64,000 nucleotides of DNA, from contig JAIWNF010000038.1 in the NCBI GenBank assembly GCA_025093555.1, positions 434,001 through 498,000 of the forward strand, given 5' to 3'. Within the stretch, counting starts at the first letter, position 1, and every line of letters starts with the position of its first letter. The DNA is from Circinella umbellata (lineage: Eukaryota; Mucoromycota; Mucoromycetes; Mucorales; Lichtheimiaceae). A program made the translations under genes and the position numbers. The notes under the pieces were generated by a model. That model saw nothing but the letters and a program-made list of their open reading frames with translations, did no database searches and was not told the origin of the DNA. Below, piece after piece: positions 45,955 to 58,377 of this stretch.

Positions 45955-47966
45955 AGGTGTGGCTCAACAAAAAAGGATTTGTGAATAATTCAAAACCCAA
46001 TGAAGTTATAAGCTTTGTTAATAGTTAGTTTTTATGCACTTTTAAATTATTGTAAATAAAGACGTCGATCATATATGCAATATTAATTATATGAAAATTA
46101 ATAACAGTATATGTCAAACCAGTATTTATTTCTTTTATATAAAAAAGACAATATGCTAGATATTTGTTACACAAGTTATTTGTACCACAAATTGTTTTCA
46201 GTTGTTTGTTTTTGTTTTTATGATCCCGTTCCTTGTTGCCATTGAAATAGTGCAGCGATGATAATACTGTCAGGACCAAACACCACGAATTCATCCACAA
46301 TAGTATGTATATAGTGCTTATTAAATTGACATCTATTAATAATAAATTTTGATGGCCAACAACAATTAGCACACAAACTGTATACTGCCAAGGGAAGTAT
46401 TGGCTAAGTTACGCTACTTGGATTGAAGTACATACTCACTTTAGGTCAATGGACACATAAAAAAGCATGAATGAACGATAAGAATGTTATAATACGCATA
46501 GATAATGAATCTCCATTATGACCAAATCAACTTCAAAACACCAGCATCTATTATAAAGTATTATCGACATGATAGTGGCCATGTTTTAGTTACAATACGA
46601 ATTTGAAGGATTACTACGTATTTCGGCAAGTCATCATCTTAAAATATGAAACATCCGAATTATCCGTCAAAGAAGATTGGCGGTGGGTATGAAAACTATT
46701 AAAGGTGGTCAATTTGTATTGCAACTTCATTAAAGCGATGCACCTCCCGTAATTCGTAACTTTTGTTGATTTTTTTTATATACACATCATAACACTCGCT
46801 TTTTAACTGATATGCAACCACGGTGCCCTAATTTCCAATTTTTGTTATGCATGAACTCTTCTTAAACACCCCCACATATACAAAATTTTCTCTTTCGATT
46901 AGGCGTTTGATTCTTTTTTTTTCATTTTGCTGTTGGAATTATTATCAAGTTGGCGCACGATAAAGAAAAATGATGTGCTAACGAATCGAAAGAAAAACCT
47001 TGTACAATGGACCGTGTACAATGATAAATAGAGAAGGAAAGAACCAGCAGGTAATTTATTGTCAAAGGGAAACATAATAGTATGTTTCACAAGTTTTGCC
47101 ACTGAAAAAAAATTTTTTTTTCCTTTTTCGCACGAATAAAATTAAGCGCATGAAGAAAAAAAAAAGGAGCTTCTTTTTTGTTCTTAAATTATTATAGTCC
47201 AATACCCAATAAAACCAAAATTATGGTCATTCAAAGTATAAATTATTCAAATTTGGTTATTTTTAAGAAAACAACAGTAATAGTATTAATAATAACATAT
47301 AAACATTCATCATATGGTACGAAAAGAAATTATGAACGATGTTATTTGTTAATATTAATAATTACCAATGTTTATGTTCGAAAAAACATTTTAATAGAAC
47401 TAGAATAGTAAAATAATACCATTATTGTCGCATGATAAATGTTATATTGGGTACGTGCGTTTGTGTGTGCGTGCGAGGGAGCTGAGCATTGATAATAAAC
47501 TTTCTTTGTTGTTCCGCAGTACAAAGAAAAAAAAAAGAAACTCTTTCTCTACACCATCGTGAGAAACTATCCCATAATTTGTCAGATCAAAATCAAAATA
47601 GTTTAAGATATTTCCCTTGTGACCTATTAAACAATCTAGCTGGTAGACGTATGATTAACAAGATTCAATAGAAAAATAATTATTAATAATATCTTATTAC
47701 AAGAGAGAAGTACTTAGATTATCTATCTTATCGACTATCTTAAAATTACTATCCGGGGATGAAATGCCGATGACTGCGGAATCGAATCTTCTCTCTCTGA
47801 GTCAAAAAATGTCAAACTCCACTTAAGGGGTATATTTTTGTGTTAGTTCTCTTTTTTTTTTTCTTTTTCTTTCTTTCTCTCTCTCTTTTAAAAAAGAATA
47901 AATTTTCATTTCGCAACAACAGCATTTCATTTAAATAAAATCTTACATTCTATACCAAAAAGTGAA
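45955..47966. promoter_or_regulatory. Long intergenic region ending in a CT-rich promoter tract
   Basis: Two kilobases without a supported gene. A pyrimidine tract (47849-47887, with CTTTCTTTCTCTCTCTCTC) precedes the MATE start by about 80 bp and is a plausible core-promoter element. A TGTACAATG motif is repeated near 47002 and 47017. Confidence 0.4.
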
Positions 47967-49850
47967 ATGCGATCAGACGACGACATTTCAATTACTTCTT
48001 CAATGTCTGCCACACCTACCGAGACCAGCCCACTGGTACCCAAATCGAGGAACAATGGAAGCTGGTCTTCTGAATTTCGTTGGTTGCTTGGTAATTCTTT
48101 ACCAGTCATTGGTACTTATCTATTACAGAATTCATTACAACTTGCTAGTATCTTTACTCTTGGTCATTTGGTGAGGTTCTATACTTAATAATTTTTTGAT
48201 CTTTGAACAAAACAATAAACAAACAAACAAACAGAGAAGAAAGTAAAATTAAAGAATTTTATTCAATTCATTATTATAGGGTCCAACTGAACTTGCAGCT
48301 AGTGCACTTGCTAGCATGTTTGCTAATGTATCAGCATGGTCAATTGCATTGGGTACAGCTACAGCACTTGATACATTATGCTCTCAAGCATGGACTGGAG
48401 CTAAAGACAAAACTTTAGTTGGTATCCATTTACAAAGAGCCCTTCTGATTCTGAGTTTAATGTTTATACCCATTGCCATTGTTTGGTGGAACGCTACACG
48501 AATTTTGCTAGCTTTGAACCAGGAACCGGAGTTAGCTCGTCTTGGTGGTAAGCAGTTATTGAATATACTATCCATAAAATAAATTCAAAATTGATTTTAT
48601 GACTAATTCTCAATTTTGGTGTGTTTTAATTTTTATTTTTAGGTCTTTTCTTAAGATATTTGTTATTGGGTGCACCAGCATTTATCGCATTTGAAGGTGT
48701 AAAAAAATATTTACAAGCACAAGGGTTGATGCGACCATCCACTTATGCGCTTATGATTACTTCACCACTTAATTTTGGTTTAAATTATTTACTTGTACAT
48801 GGAAAACCTTATAATTTGGGATACATTGGTGCTCCAATTGCTACTAGCTTTAGTTATTGGCTAATGCTTGCATTATTATTATTATACATTCGTTATTATA
48901 AAGGTAGTGAAGCTTGGGGTGGTTGGTCTCGTGAAGCATTTAAAGATTGGTGGCCATTTTTACGTTTAGCTCTTCCTGGTGTTCTTATGGTTTGCAGGTA
49001 AAAATATATTCTTTTTTTTATTTTATTTTTGCTTCTACAAGGTGATTACAATTACAAAAAGAAAAAAAATATTAACATCTTTTACAGCGAATGGTGGGCA
49101 TTTGAATTAGCAGCTTTAGCAGCATCTTATCTTAGTACAACGGATCTTGCAGCTCAATCTATCTGTTTAACACTCGCATCAGCAACTTATACAATTCCTT
49201 ACGGTATTAGTGTGGCATCTTCGAATCGTATTGGCAATGCGTAAAGTATCTTTCTTTAAATTATTGACATTGATTTATTATTACTATTTTGGTTGCCTAG
49301 AAACTAATCCTTTTTTTTATGTATTTTATATAGTCTAGGAGAATCTTTTGCATTGAAAGCCAAACGAGCATGCATGGTGTCATTGGTGTTTGCAGTATTA
49401 TTTGGATCATTGAATTCATTTGGATTATTAGTTACACGAAATTTCTTTGGTTATTTGTTTACTTCGGATGAAGATGTCGTTCAACGTGTTGCTCATATCT
49501 TACCTCTATGTGCTCTTTTCCAAATTGCGGATGGATTATGTGGTGTTTGTGGCGGTGTAATGCGAGGTCTAGGTAGACAAAATGTGGCTGCTTGGATTAA
49601 CTTGTTTGCATACTATGTGGTAGCTTTACCTATGGGGTATGCCATGACATTTATCGCAGATTGGAGTTTGACGGGTATTTGGATCAGTTTAACGGTCGCT
49701 CTTTTCTTGGGTGCCGTTGGAGAGTGTTTGTACTTATTGACTGTCAATTGGCAAACAGAAGTGGAACGTATACAACATCGTGTCAAGGTAGAAGAAGATC
49801 ATATCCATGAAGACGGTGAGCATGAACCTCTTTTACGTAATACAGCATAG
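47967..49850 (+). CDS. MATE-family multidrug/metabolite efflux transporter
   Basis: Five exons (47967-48170, 48280-48547, 48643-48997, 49088-49240 and 49334-49850) give 498 residues. A hydrophilic Ser/Thr N-terminus is followed by about twelve hydrophobic segments arranged as two six-helix halves. Family marks: LLGNSLPVIGTYLLQNSLQ; GPTELAASALASMFANV; ALDTLCSQAWTGA; LQAQGLMRPSTYAL; EWWAFELAALAASYLS; GISVASSNRIGNALGE; and CGGVMRGLGRQNVAAW. Family knowledge: MATE proteins export organic cations or metabolites in exchange for H+ or Na+, at the vacuolar or plasma membrane; the substrate cannot be read from sequence. It is convergent with pyruvate carboxylase. Confidence 0.93.
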
Positions 49851-50414
49851 AAAAAAAATCATAATTATTATTTTACATTTATACACATTATACACCCCAC
49901 ATATACAAGTTCTTTCTGTTCTGTTTTTATTTTTATTTTCTGTTCCAACTTCCTTTTCACATCATTTACAAAACACTATTCTTTAACATTCTGCATAAAA
50001 TTATAAACATATATATATCTACTGCATTTCTTTAAATTTTTAAATTCATTTTTTCTAATTATTGTTTTATTCTTCATTACACATATCCATTTTCCATCCC
50101 TATACACGTCACTTATTGTATCATTATATAAAATAAAAAGAAACACTTTTTTGTGAATTTAAAACAACATATATATATATATTTTATTCCAGCCAAATGG
50201 GAGTTTTTTTTTTCTATGAATAGGGTAACAAAAAAAAATGGAGGAACAATTTTCGCTATGTTAATTACATTAAAATAATAATGATAAAAAAAAAATAAAG
50301 CGGGAAAAATAAAATGGTACAATGAGTAAGAAAAAAAAAGAAAGGAAAACGAAGGAACAAGATATTAAATGATAATGATAAAGAAAACAAGAAAATAAAC
50401 TAGTTGTAGTAAGT
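49851..50414. other. Convergent 3' intergenic region
   Basis: These 564 AT-rich bp separate the stops of the MATE gene (+) and pyruvate carboxylase (-). Poly-A and poly-T tracts are present; nothing else is recognised. Confidence 0.45.
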
Positions 50415-53400
50415 TTATTCCTTGACAATACGAGCAACCAAATCACCAGAAGAGAGAGAGTCGCCTTCATTGATAGGAACTAATTCGACACGACCAGCAA
50501 CTGGGGCAGAGACAACAGTTTCCATCTTCATAGCGCTCAAGACACAAACTGGGTCACCAGCCTTGATTTGAGTACCTTCCTTGGCACGGACTTCAATGAC
50601 AACACCAGACATAGGAGCAGGAACATCACCAGGGTTGGACAAGTTAGCCTTTTCACGAGTAATGATTTCGACAGCAGCACTCTTATCAGCAATACCAACA
50701 ACACGAGCTTCACCGTTCAATTCAAAGTAGACATCACGCTTGCCAGTGTTGTTAACAGGACCAACAGCCAACAACTTGATGATAAGGGTCTTGCCTTCTT
50801 CAATTTCAACATGGAATTCTTCACCAATTTCAGGCTTGGCCAAGAAGTAACGGGTAGGAATGACACTCAAATCACCATATTGTTCAACCATATCACGGTA
50901 TTCAGCAAAGACCTTGGGGTAAAGAGCAGCAGAAATGACATCATAGTCGTTAATACCACTGTACTTTTCAACAAGTTCTTCCTTGAGTTTAGCCAAATCC
51001 ATAGGAGCCATGGAAGCACCAGGACGAGCATCAATACGAGGCAAATCACGGATAATGTTGGAACGCAATGGTTCAGGCAAACCACCAACGGGTTGACCAA
51101 GATAACCTTGGAAGAATTCAACAACAGAGGTTGGGAAAGACAAAGTCTTAGCACGCTCTTGAACTTCCTTACCGGTCAACTTGTTTGAAACCATGAATTG
51201 AGCCATATCACCAACAACCTTACTGGAGGGAGTGACCTTGACAATATCACCACAAAGTTGGTTAGCTTCAGCATAAGCCTTCTTGATTTCAATCCATTGA
51301 GAACCAAGACCCAATTGTTGAGCTTGGAACATCAAGTTAGTGTATTGACCACCGGGCATTTCGTGATCATAAACACCAGAATCAGCAGCCTTAACATTGG
51401 CTTCGAAGCAAGAGTAAAGCATACGAGCTTGTTCCCAATAAGAGTTCAAGGCTTGAACATCTTCCATACGAATACCAGTACCCAAGTTGGATTGTTCCAA
51501 GGCAGCAACTAAAGCACCCATGGCGGGTTGAGATGTCATACCAGACATGGAATCGATAGCAGCATCGACAACATCAGCGCCAGCAGCAGCACAAGCCAAC
51601 ATGGAGGCAACACCAGTACCGGCGGTATCGTGAGTGTGCACGTGAATAGGTAAGTCGGGGAATTTTTCACGGATTGTGCCGATAAGCAACTTGGCGGCTT
51701 CAGGCTTCAACAAACCTGCCATATCCTTAATACCGAGAATGTGAATACCTTCGTCAACCAATTCTTGAGTTACCTTGACATAATAATCAATATCATACTT
51801 GGTCTTTTGAGGGTTGGAGACATCACCAGTGTAACAAACAGTGGCTTCAACGATACCACCAGCCTTCTTAACAGCATCAATACCAAGACGCATGTTTTCG
51901 ACATAGTTGAGTGAATCAAAGACACGGAAGACATCCATACCAGCCTTGACAGCCTTAGCACAGAATTCATAGACGACGTTATCAGGATAAGAAGTATAAC
52001 CAACAGCGTTGGCACCACGCAACAACATTTGGAATGGAACATTAGGAACAGCTTCACGAAGCTTGATCAAACGCTCCCAAGGATCTTCATACAAGAAGCG
52101 CATGGCGACATCAAAGGTAGCGCCACCCCAACATTCCAATGAGAAAGCATTAGCGAGAGCATGGGCGGTTGGAGCTGCAACACGCAATAAATCTATATAT
52201 TATAAACCCCCAATATATATATATATATAAATAGAATAGCAAAAGGTTAAATGATAAAATTCAATAAAGTGATTTTTTTTGTTCTTGTTATTTTTTGTTG
52301 TTTTATAAACAAAGAAACTTACCGGTAGTACGAACACGAGTAGCGAGTAAACTTTGGTGAGCATCACGCCAGGTGGTATCCATAATAAGTGTGCCCGGGT
52401 ATGCGCGCACGGCCTTAGCAAAAGCTTCGGGACCTTGTTCCACAAAGATTTTACGCCAGCCAGCAGTAGGTTTAGTAGTGGCAACATCGATTTCCTTACC
52501 AGCTTCATCATAGATAGTAGGAACTTCAATTTCATTCTTGAAGGTGGGTTCGCCAACTTGACCCTTGATTTGAGAACCGTTGACAATTACATCACCAAGG
52601 TAACCAAGCATACGTTGAGCACGGTTTTGGTATTGAACAAGACGGAAAAGATCGGGAGTATCATCAATAAAGGTAGTCCAACAGTTACCATTGATAAAGG
52701 TATCATGAGTCAAAAGACGTTGCAAGAAAGGAATGTTGGTCTTGACACCACGAATACGGAATTCTACCAAGGCACGAACAATCTTTCTACGTGCAACTTC
52801 GTAAGTAGAACCGGAACATGTGCACTTGACAAGTAAGGAATCATAATGAGGAGTAATAATGGCACCAGCATAACCAGCACCACCATCGAGACGGACACCG
52901 TTACCACCTGATGATCTGTAGACTTCGATCTTACCAGTATCAGGTTGGAAACCCTTTTCAGGATCTTCAGTAGTGATACGGCATTGAATGGCATAACCAC
53001 GTTGACGGATACGTTGTTGGGTTAAACCGAGTTGGGGCAAAAGAGCACCAGCAGCAACTTGAATTTGAGCAGCAACAATATCAATACCAGTAATTTCTTC
53101 AGTAATGGTGTGTTCGACTTGAATACGGGGGTTGATTTCAATGAAGTAATGACGGTTTTGGTTGTCAACCAAGAATTCAGCAGTACCAGCGTTCTTATAT
53201 TTAACTTGCTTGGCAATCTTGACAGCATCGTTCAAAATAGCTTCACGGACACTGCTATCCAAGTTCTTAGCAGGGGCAATTTCAACAACCTTTTGATGAC
53301 GACGTTGGACGGAACAATCACGTTCAAACAAATGGACAACGTTACCAGCACGATCGGCCAAAAGTTGGACTTCAATGTGACGGGGTTTGTCCAAGAAACG

Positions 53401-54536
53401 TTCAATGAAGACAGTACCGTCACCGAAAGCAGATAAAGCTTCAGACTTGGCACGGGTGAAAGCATCTTCAAGGGATGCTTCATCACGGACGACACGCATA
53501 CCACGACCACCACCACCCATGGCAGCCTTAATGATAATAGGGAATCCATGTTCTTGAATAAATGCTTTAGCTTCGGTATATTCGCTTACTGGGCCGGGTG
53601 TACCAGGAACGACAGGAACCTTACAGTCCATAGCTAATAATATACACGATTTGTATTCGTTAAAAAAAATTATCATCATTTTCACACACACAGAAACAAA
53701 AAAAAAAAATGACAATTTGATTTATTGTGCAACCATCATCGTCATCAATCAATGCCATATAAAGTTTGAAAAAAAAAAGAATAAAAAAGAACTTACCGAT
53801 TTGACGGGCTTTGGTCTTATCACCCAAACTGTCAATAACTTCTGGTGAAGGACCAATGAAAGTCATACCAGCTGCCTCAACCTTACGAGCAAATTCGGCA
53901 TTTTCAGACAAGAAACCATAACCAGGATGGATCATAGAAACACCTCGTTCTTTAGCAATTCGTACAATTTGATCTTGTGCTAAATATGCGCCAACTGGTG
54001 TAAATTTACCAACTTCACCAATTTGATAAGCTTCATCAGCCTATATAAAATTATTCAATATGACATAAAATATATATAAGTTTCCCCATTCAAAATTTTT
54101 GGCGTGATTTTTTCCCAGTCTTTTTTTTTTTTTTTTTTTTTGGTTTCAGAACGATCCCCCGAATATCCACCCCTTCCCGTCTTTTTTTTTTTTATCATCT
54201 CCCCTTGATATAAAAATTCTTTTTACCTTGTATCTGTGCATAGAAAGTCTATCTTCATGTGAGAAAATAGCGACGGTTCTCATGGAGAGTTCGTGAGCAG
54301 TACGGCAAACACGAATGGCAATTTCCTATTAATTATAATATGAAATACCGACAATAACAATGAATAAGCTTCTTTCAAAAATTTGATAAAAAAGCAAAAC
54401 AAACAAACAATAATTGCATTTAGCTATTGTAAATAATGATACTTACACCACGATTGACCACCATGAGTTTTTTGAGGCTACCCATCACCTCACTATTTCT
54501 ACGAATAGTTTCAACTGAATGCTCACGGTGAGGCAT
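50415..54536 (-). CDS. PYC: Pyruvate carboxylase
   Basis: Five exons (54536-54447, 54325-54227, 54040-53797, 53633-52323 and 52192-50415) give 1,173 residues, the usual fungal length. Domains in order: biotin carboxylase (KLMVVNRG; MIHPGYGFLSENAEFA; ATP-grasp loop GGGGRGMRVV; EINPRIQVEHTITEE); carboxyltransferase (DTTWRDAHQSLLATRVRT; ECWGGATFDVAMRFL; HVHTHDTAGTGVASM); the PC tetramerisation region; and the biotinyl domain with the biotinylated Lys in SAMKMETV, ending IVKE. It converts pyruvate, bicarbonate and ATP to oxaloacetate for the TCA cycle, gluconeogenesis and amino acid synthesis. The start MPHREHSVETIRR has no obvious mitochondrial presequence, consistent with the cytosolic enzyme of many fungi. 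Codon use is strongly biased (few synonymous codons), indicating high expression. Confidence 0.97.
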
Positions 54537-55442
54537 GGTCTATGTGTGTATGTTGAAAAAAAAAAAAAGGAAACGGGAAAGAAAAAGTAAGAAACAAGAA
54601 CCAATTGGCCGTCAAACGATCTTTTTAAACAAGTGGAAGGTCCCGGAATGATTCATATGATGACATATGTACCTTTTTTTTTTTTTCTCTTTTCTTTTTA
54701 AAAAAAACAATCCCCGGAAGTAAAAAAGTAAGCTTCCCCGTCACAAAACGTACCTTAAAAAAAAAGGTTTGAGGAAGAAGTTGAGAAATCAAAAAAATTC
54801 CTGGCTCAGAAATCAGAAAAAGTAAAAAAGCTCATTTGTTCCCCCGACCAAAAAAAAAACCAGTTATACTTTAAAAAATAAAACAGCATCCTTGCCAAAT
54901 TTGATAAATGATCCCCCGCTGATGGGACGATGGAAAAAAGTAATGGTAGAGGGTTAGCCAATAACAAGATGCTTCCCGTTCCTCCAAATCGTTATCCCGC
55001 ACATTCCCAAGTTTATCTGTGCATTTTATTTATTTTATTTCCCCACATTGTTACATTTTATTCGGGAATGAATCGTGACGAAAAATAAAAAAAATCGTTG
55101 AATATCAGTTTTCATGCTTTTTCTCACAAGATCTTACAAAGTTTTTTTTTTATATTTCTGCAACCTTATCAATTGTTTGTTTATAAGATTCTCGCGTGAA
55201 TTTTTGAAATTATTAAGCACATATGAAAATTTCTCTTTTTCTTATCAATTAAAAAAGAAATCATTAAAAATCAGCTAAAAAAAAAACAAAATTCCCCCAT
55301 GCTTTTCTCTACAATCCAACAAATTACCGGACCCTAAATTTGGAAACTGTTTCCTTAACGTTTAACCGTTTCCGAGGAAAAAAAAGGAACAGATCAAAAA
55401 TTCAACACATTAAAATGAAACATAGTAAAAAAAAAAAAAATT
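54537..55442. promoter_or_regulatory. Pyruvate carboxylase upstream region
   Basis: The 906 bp between the PYC start and the stop of the next gene (same strand) hold long A and T tracts and several short C-runs (CCCCCG, CCCCGG), but no open frame. The promoter must lie here; specific sites are not identified. Confidence 0.4.
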
Positions 55443-58377
55443 TTAGTGGAGAATTCCATAATGTAATAAGAATAATTCCAAATCCTGCCATCCGCCACCA
55501 ACTCTAATTAACACCTTGTTGTGCGCTGCCTTTTCCACACTAGTATGCCTCCGTCGTCCTCCTGTATAACTCATCAATTTACAAGTATAAAGTTTTTTGC
55601 CTCCTCCAACCGATGGACTTAATTCACTACCAAAATAATATCTTCCTGATCCATTTGGACCTTTTTGACATTTAATAGCGATCGGACTGGCATTTACAAT
55701 TTTGGCAACTTCAACATCGAGTGGATCCTTGGGGTCAGGTTTATAAGCTGGATGTTCTTGTACTTGGGGTTGTCGTTCATTTCTCCAAGATGATGATGGT
55801 GTTAATAACCCATTATTATTATTCTTGTTATAATTGTTGTTGTCATCGTAATAATTAGTATCGCCATAGTGGAACTCGTCGTCATAGTCATCATACTCTT
55901 CATCACTAAAAGAACTATCTCGACGACGATAATAGTTATACTGTGGTGATGGTGTGCGTGCATTAAATAGTCGTGCTTGTGCGGGGGAACCGGACCGATG
56001 CATTATGGCCGGCATGGACTGCTTCTTCCGTAATACCCTCCGTTGCTGGTCAGCAGATGACTGCTGTAACTGTTGCTTAGAGGTCGCTGTTGGTGGTGAG
56101 GGGGAGTTATCTATAAATAAAGATAAGAAAAAAAAATGTTAATTTTTTTTTTATCGCTAAAAATATTTATTTTCGCAATGTTTGAAGTTGTCACATATAT
56201 ATCCTTATATATTTCCCTTTCTAACTAATCAAAATAAACATACGTGCCATGGATGAACGAGGTCGTGGGGTAGGAGACTCTGCTCGAGAAGGTGTCTTGG
56301 GTCGGGGAATAAGCGATGGAGTGACAGATCGACGAACGGGTGACATGGCTCGTTCGCGATCAGGATATGGGACTGGTAATCGAGTAGGCGATCCTACCCG
56401 ATCCATACTACTCATGGGACGTGCTGGAATACTGTTTTTGAATTGATGATGACGATGAGCACTACTATTAGGTGTTGCTGAACGAACAACTGCCTCTCGT
56501 TTTTTCGCTTGTTGCTGGTGCTGTTGTTGTAGTTGTTGCTGCTGTTGATTTGCCGCTTGTTGTTTTCGTAAAGTGCTACTTTTCGTAGGTTTCATGAAAG
56601 ATTCCGAAGGCGCCCGATTTGTACCCTTTTTCCGCATATGGTAATGGTCATCTTCGGTACGAGACGAAGAAGATACGGATGACGAATCTGATGTACTAGG
56701 TCGTAATAAGCTACCAAATGAAAGTGGACTAACAGCACGTTGGTGATGACGCCCATACACTACAGGTGGACTCATAGTTCGATTATTATTATTATTATTA
56801 TTATTATTATAATTGTTGGTACCAATACTACTGTGACTTCTCATTCCGCTACTAGGTGTTGCACTTCGTCCGTGTTGCCGATCATCGTATAAGGGACTAC
56901 CAGTTCGCGACAATGTAGATCTTGAATAGGGACTTCGTGCACGATCATACATTCCTGGTGGTTCTGGACTCCTATAACCTTTCCAACTTCTGTCACTACG
57001 ATCGCTCATACGAGACCATGCAGGACTAATGGGTCTGTCGGCCATAAGCAATCGTTCCGTTTCCGGTAAATCACGCCTTCGCAAATCGTCCATTTCAGCC
57101 TTTAAATGACTCCATTTTTGCAACATGGTCTGATGCCGTCGTGTGGTTTGAAAATCCTGGCCCACGCGTGACGCGATCCCATTCCCAAGCATGGCCAACA
57201 TTCGGTCAATAGAAGGTGTATAATACTTGTACTTGGCTTCAAAGTTCTTTTCAGCTGATCGAAACTTGTGTTGATCAATTACCACTGGTGCATGATGATT
57301 GTTGCTGTGATTTGATCCACAAGAAGAAGAGGATGATACGGACGTAGTGGACCCATGAGGTTTTGGTATACCACCACTAACACGATCCCGTACTTGTTGA
57401 ATCATGGAATAACATTGAGCAGTTGTCTTTTCTAATCCATCAATCATAACATCCACTTGGTCGGCAACCTGCTTAAACACAGTCAACCAACGATCCTCTT
57501 TAAGCCCATACTTAAGATCATCAATTTCACCACGCAAGTTTTCCCAGCGTTCCTGCACCATGGCATGTTTTCGTCCAAGGACACCCGACTTGTCTGTAGG
57601 TGGATAAGTTGCTGAAGTCATGCGAGCATATACACGTTCTACTTCTCGAAATACAGGTTCCACTCGATCATCAATAGCTGTTAAAATTTCGTCGTCTTTA
57701 TTTACTGTGGTATTGTTAGATGTTGAACTACTTGTAGATGTTGACACAGTTGTTCCTGACGATGTGGATGGTTTCATCATCAATTTCTTTTCATGATATT
57801 GAAATATCATAAGCGAAATATCATCCAATTGTAATAAAATATGATCCATGGTTGAAGCTAACTGCCTCTCTTCCACTAAAGCATTCACCGTTTTTGTTAC
57901 AGACGATGAAAAATGTTGCAAGCCAGACCATTCACTTTGAATTTTAGCAACCGACATCATCATACCGGGCTCAATATCATCTGCCGCTTCTTCATTATTG
58001 AGCTCAACAAAAGCAGTTATTATTGGCTGTGCTTGTTCCATTGCAATTTCAAGGGGTTCTGTATCCATGATAGCAGCTGTATCACCTTTGACTTTTTGTT
58101 CCATTGTAAATACCGTCATATGAGCTGCACTTAACCATTCTGTTAACTTTGTTGCGATGGTATTTAGTTTGTTCATAAATTCTTCATGAGAAAGACTATC
58201 ACGTATAGCATTTAATTCTTGTAACTCTTTTTGTGGCAATGGAGTGGTGCACAAACTATTAAAAACAGGATCTTTCTCCTGTTCTTTTTGTTGTTGCTGT
58301 TCCTGTAAATGTAATATTGGTACTTCTTGTTCTTGTTGTTGCATGTTTAAGGATGGTCCAGGAGCTAATGTCGTCAT
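55443..58377 (-). CDS. GAS2-domain cytoskeletal linker protein (Kar9-like N-terminus)
   Basis: Two exons (58377-56244 and 56110-55443) give 933 residues. After a Gln-rich start, residues 45-400 form a long helical, spectrin-like region (KLTEWLSAAHMTVFTMEQ; KIQSEWSGLQHFSSSV; VEPVFREVERVYARM), resembling the fungal KAR9-type domain. A long Ser/Arg/Pro-rich basic disordered region follows (RPISPAWSRMSDRSDRS; repeated RAxSP motifs; a (Asn)n run; poly-Gln). The C-terminus is a GAS2-related (GAR) microtubule-binding domain: PLDVEVAKIVNASP, KKLYTCKLMSY, NKVLIRVGGGWQDLELFLLHY. Family knowledge: GAR domains bind microtubules and spectrin-like domains give elongated linkers. Likely role: linking or positioning microtubules (inference). 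Confidence 0.85.

Noticed and set aside
47755..47815. Possible C/D-box snoRNA (GATGAAATG ... CTGAG) upstream of the MATE gene
   Set aside because: Box sequences are imperfect, there is no terminal stem and spacing is unconvincing.
50568..51188. A 206-codon open frame on the plus strand (and several others at 51198-53436) opposite pyruvate carboxylase
   Set aside because: They mirror the strongly biased codon use of the pyruvate carboxylase gene; their translations show no domain and the real gene is beyond doubt.
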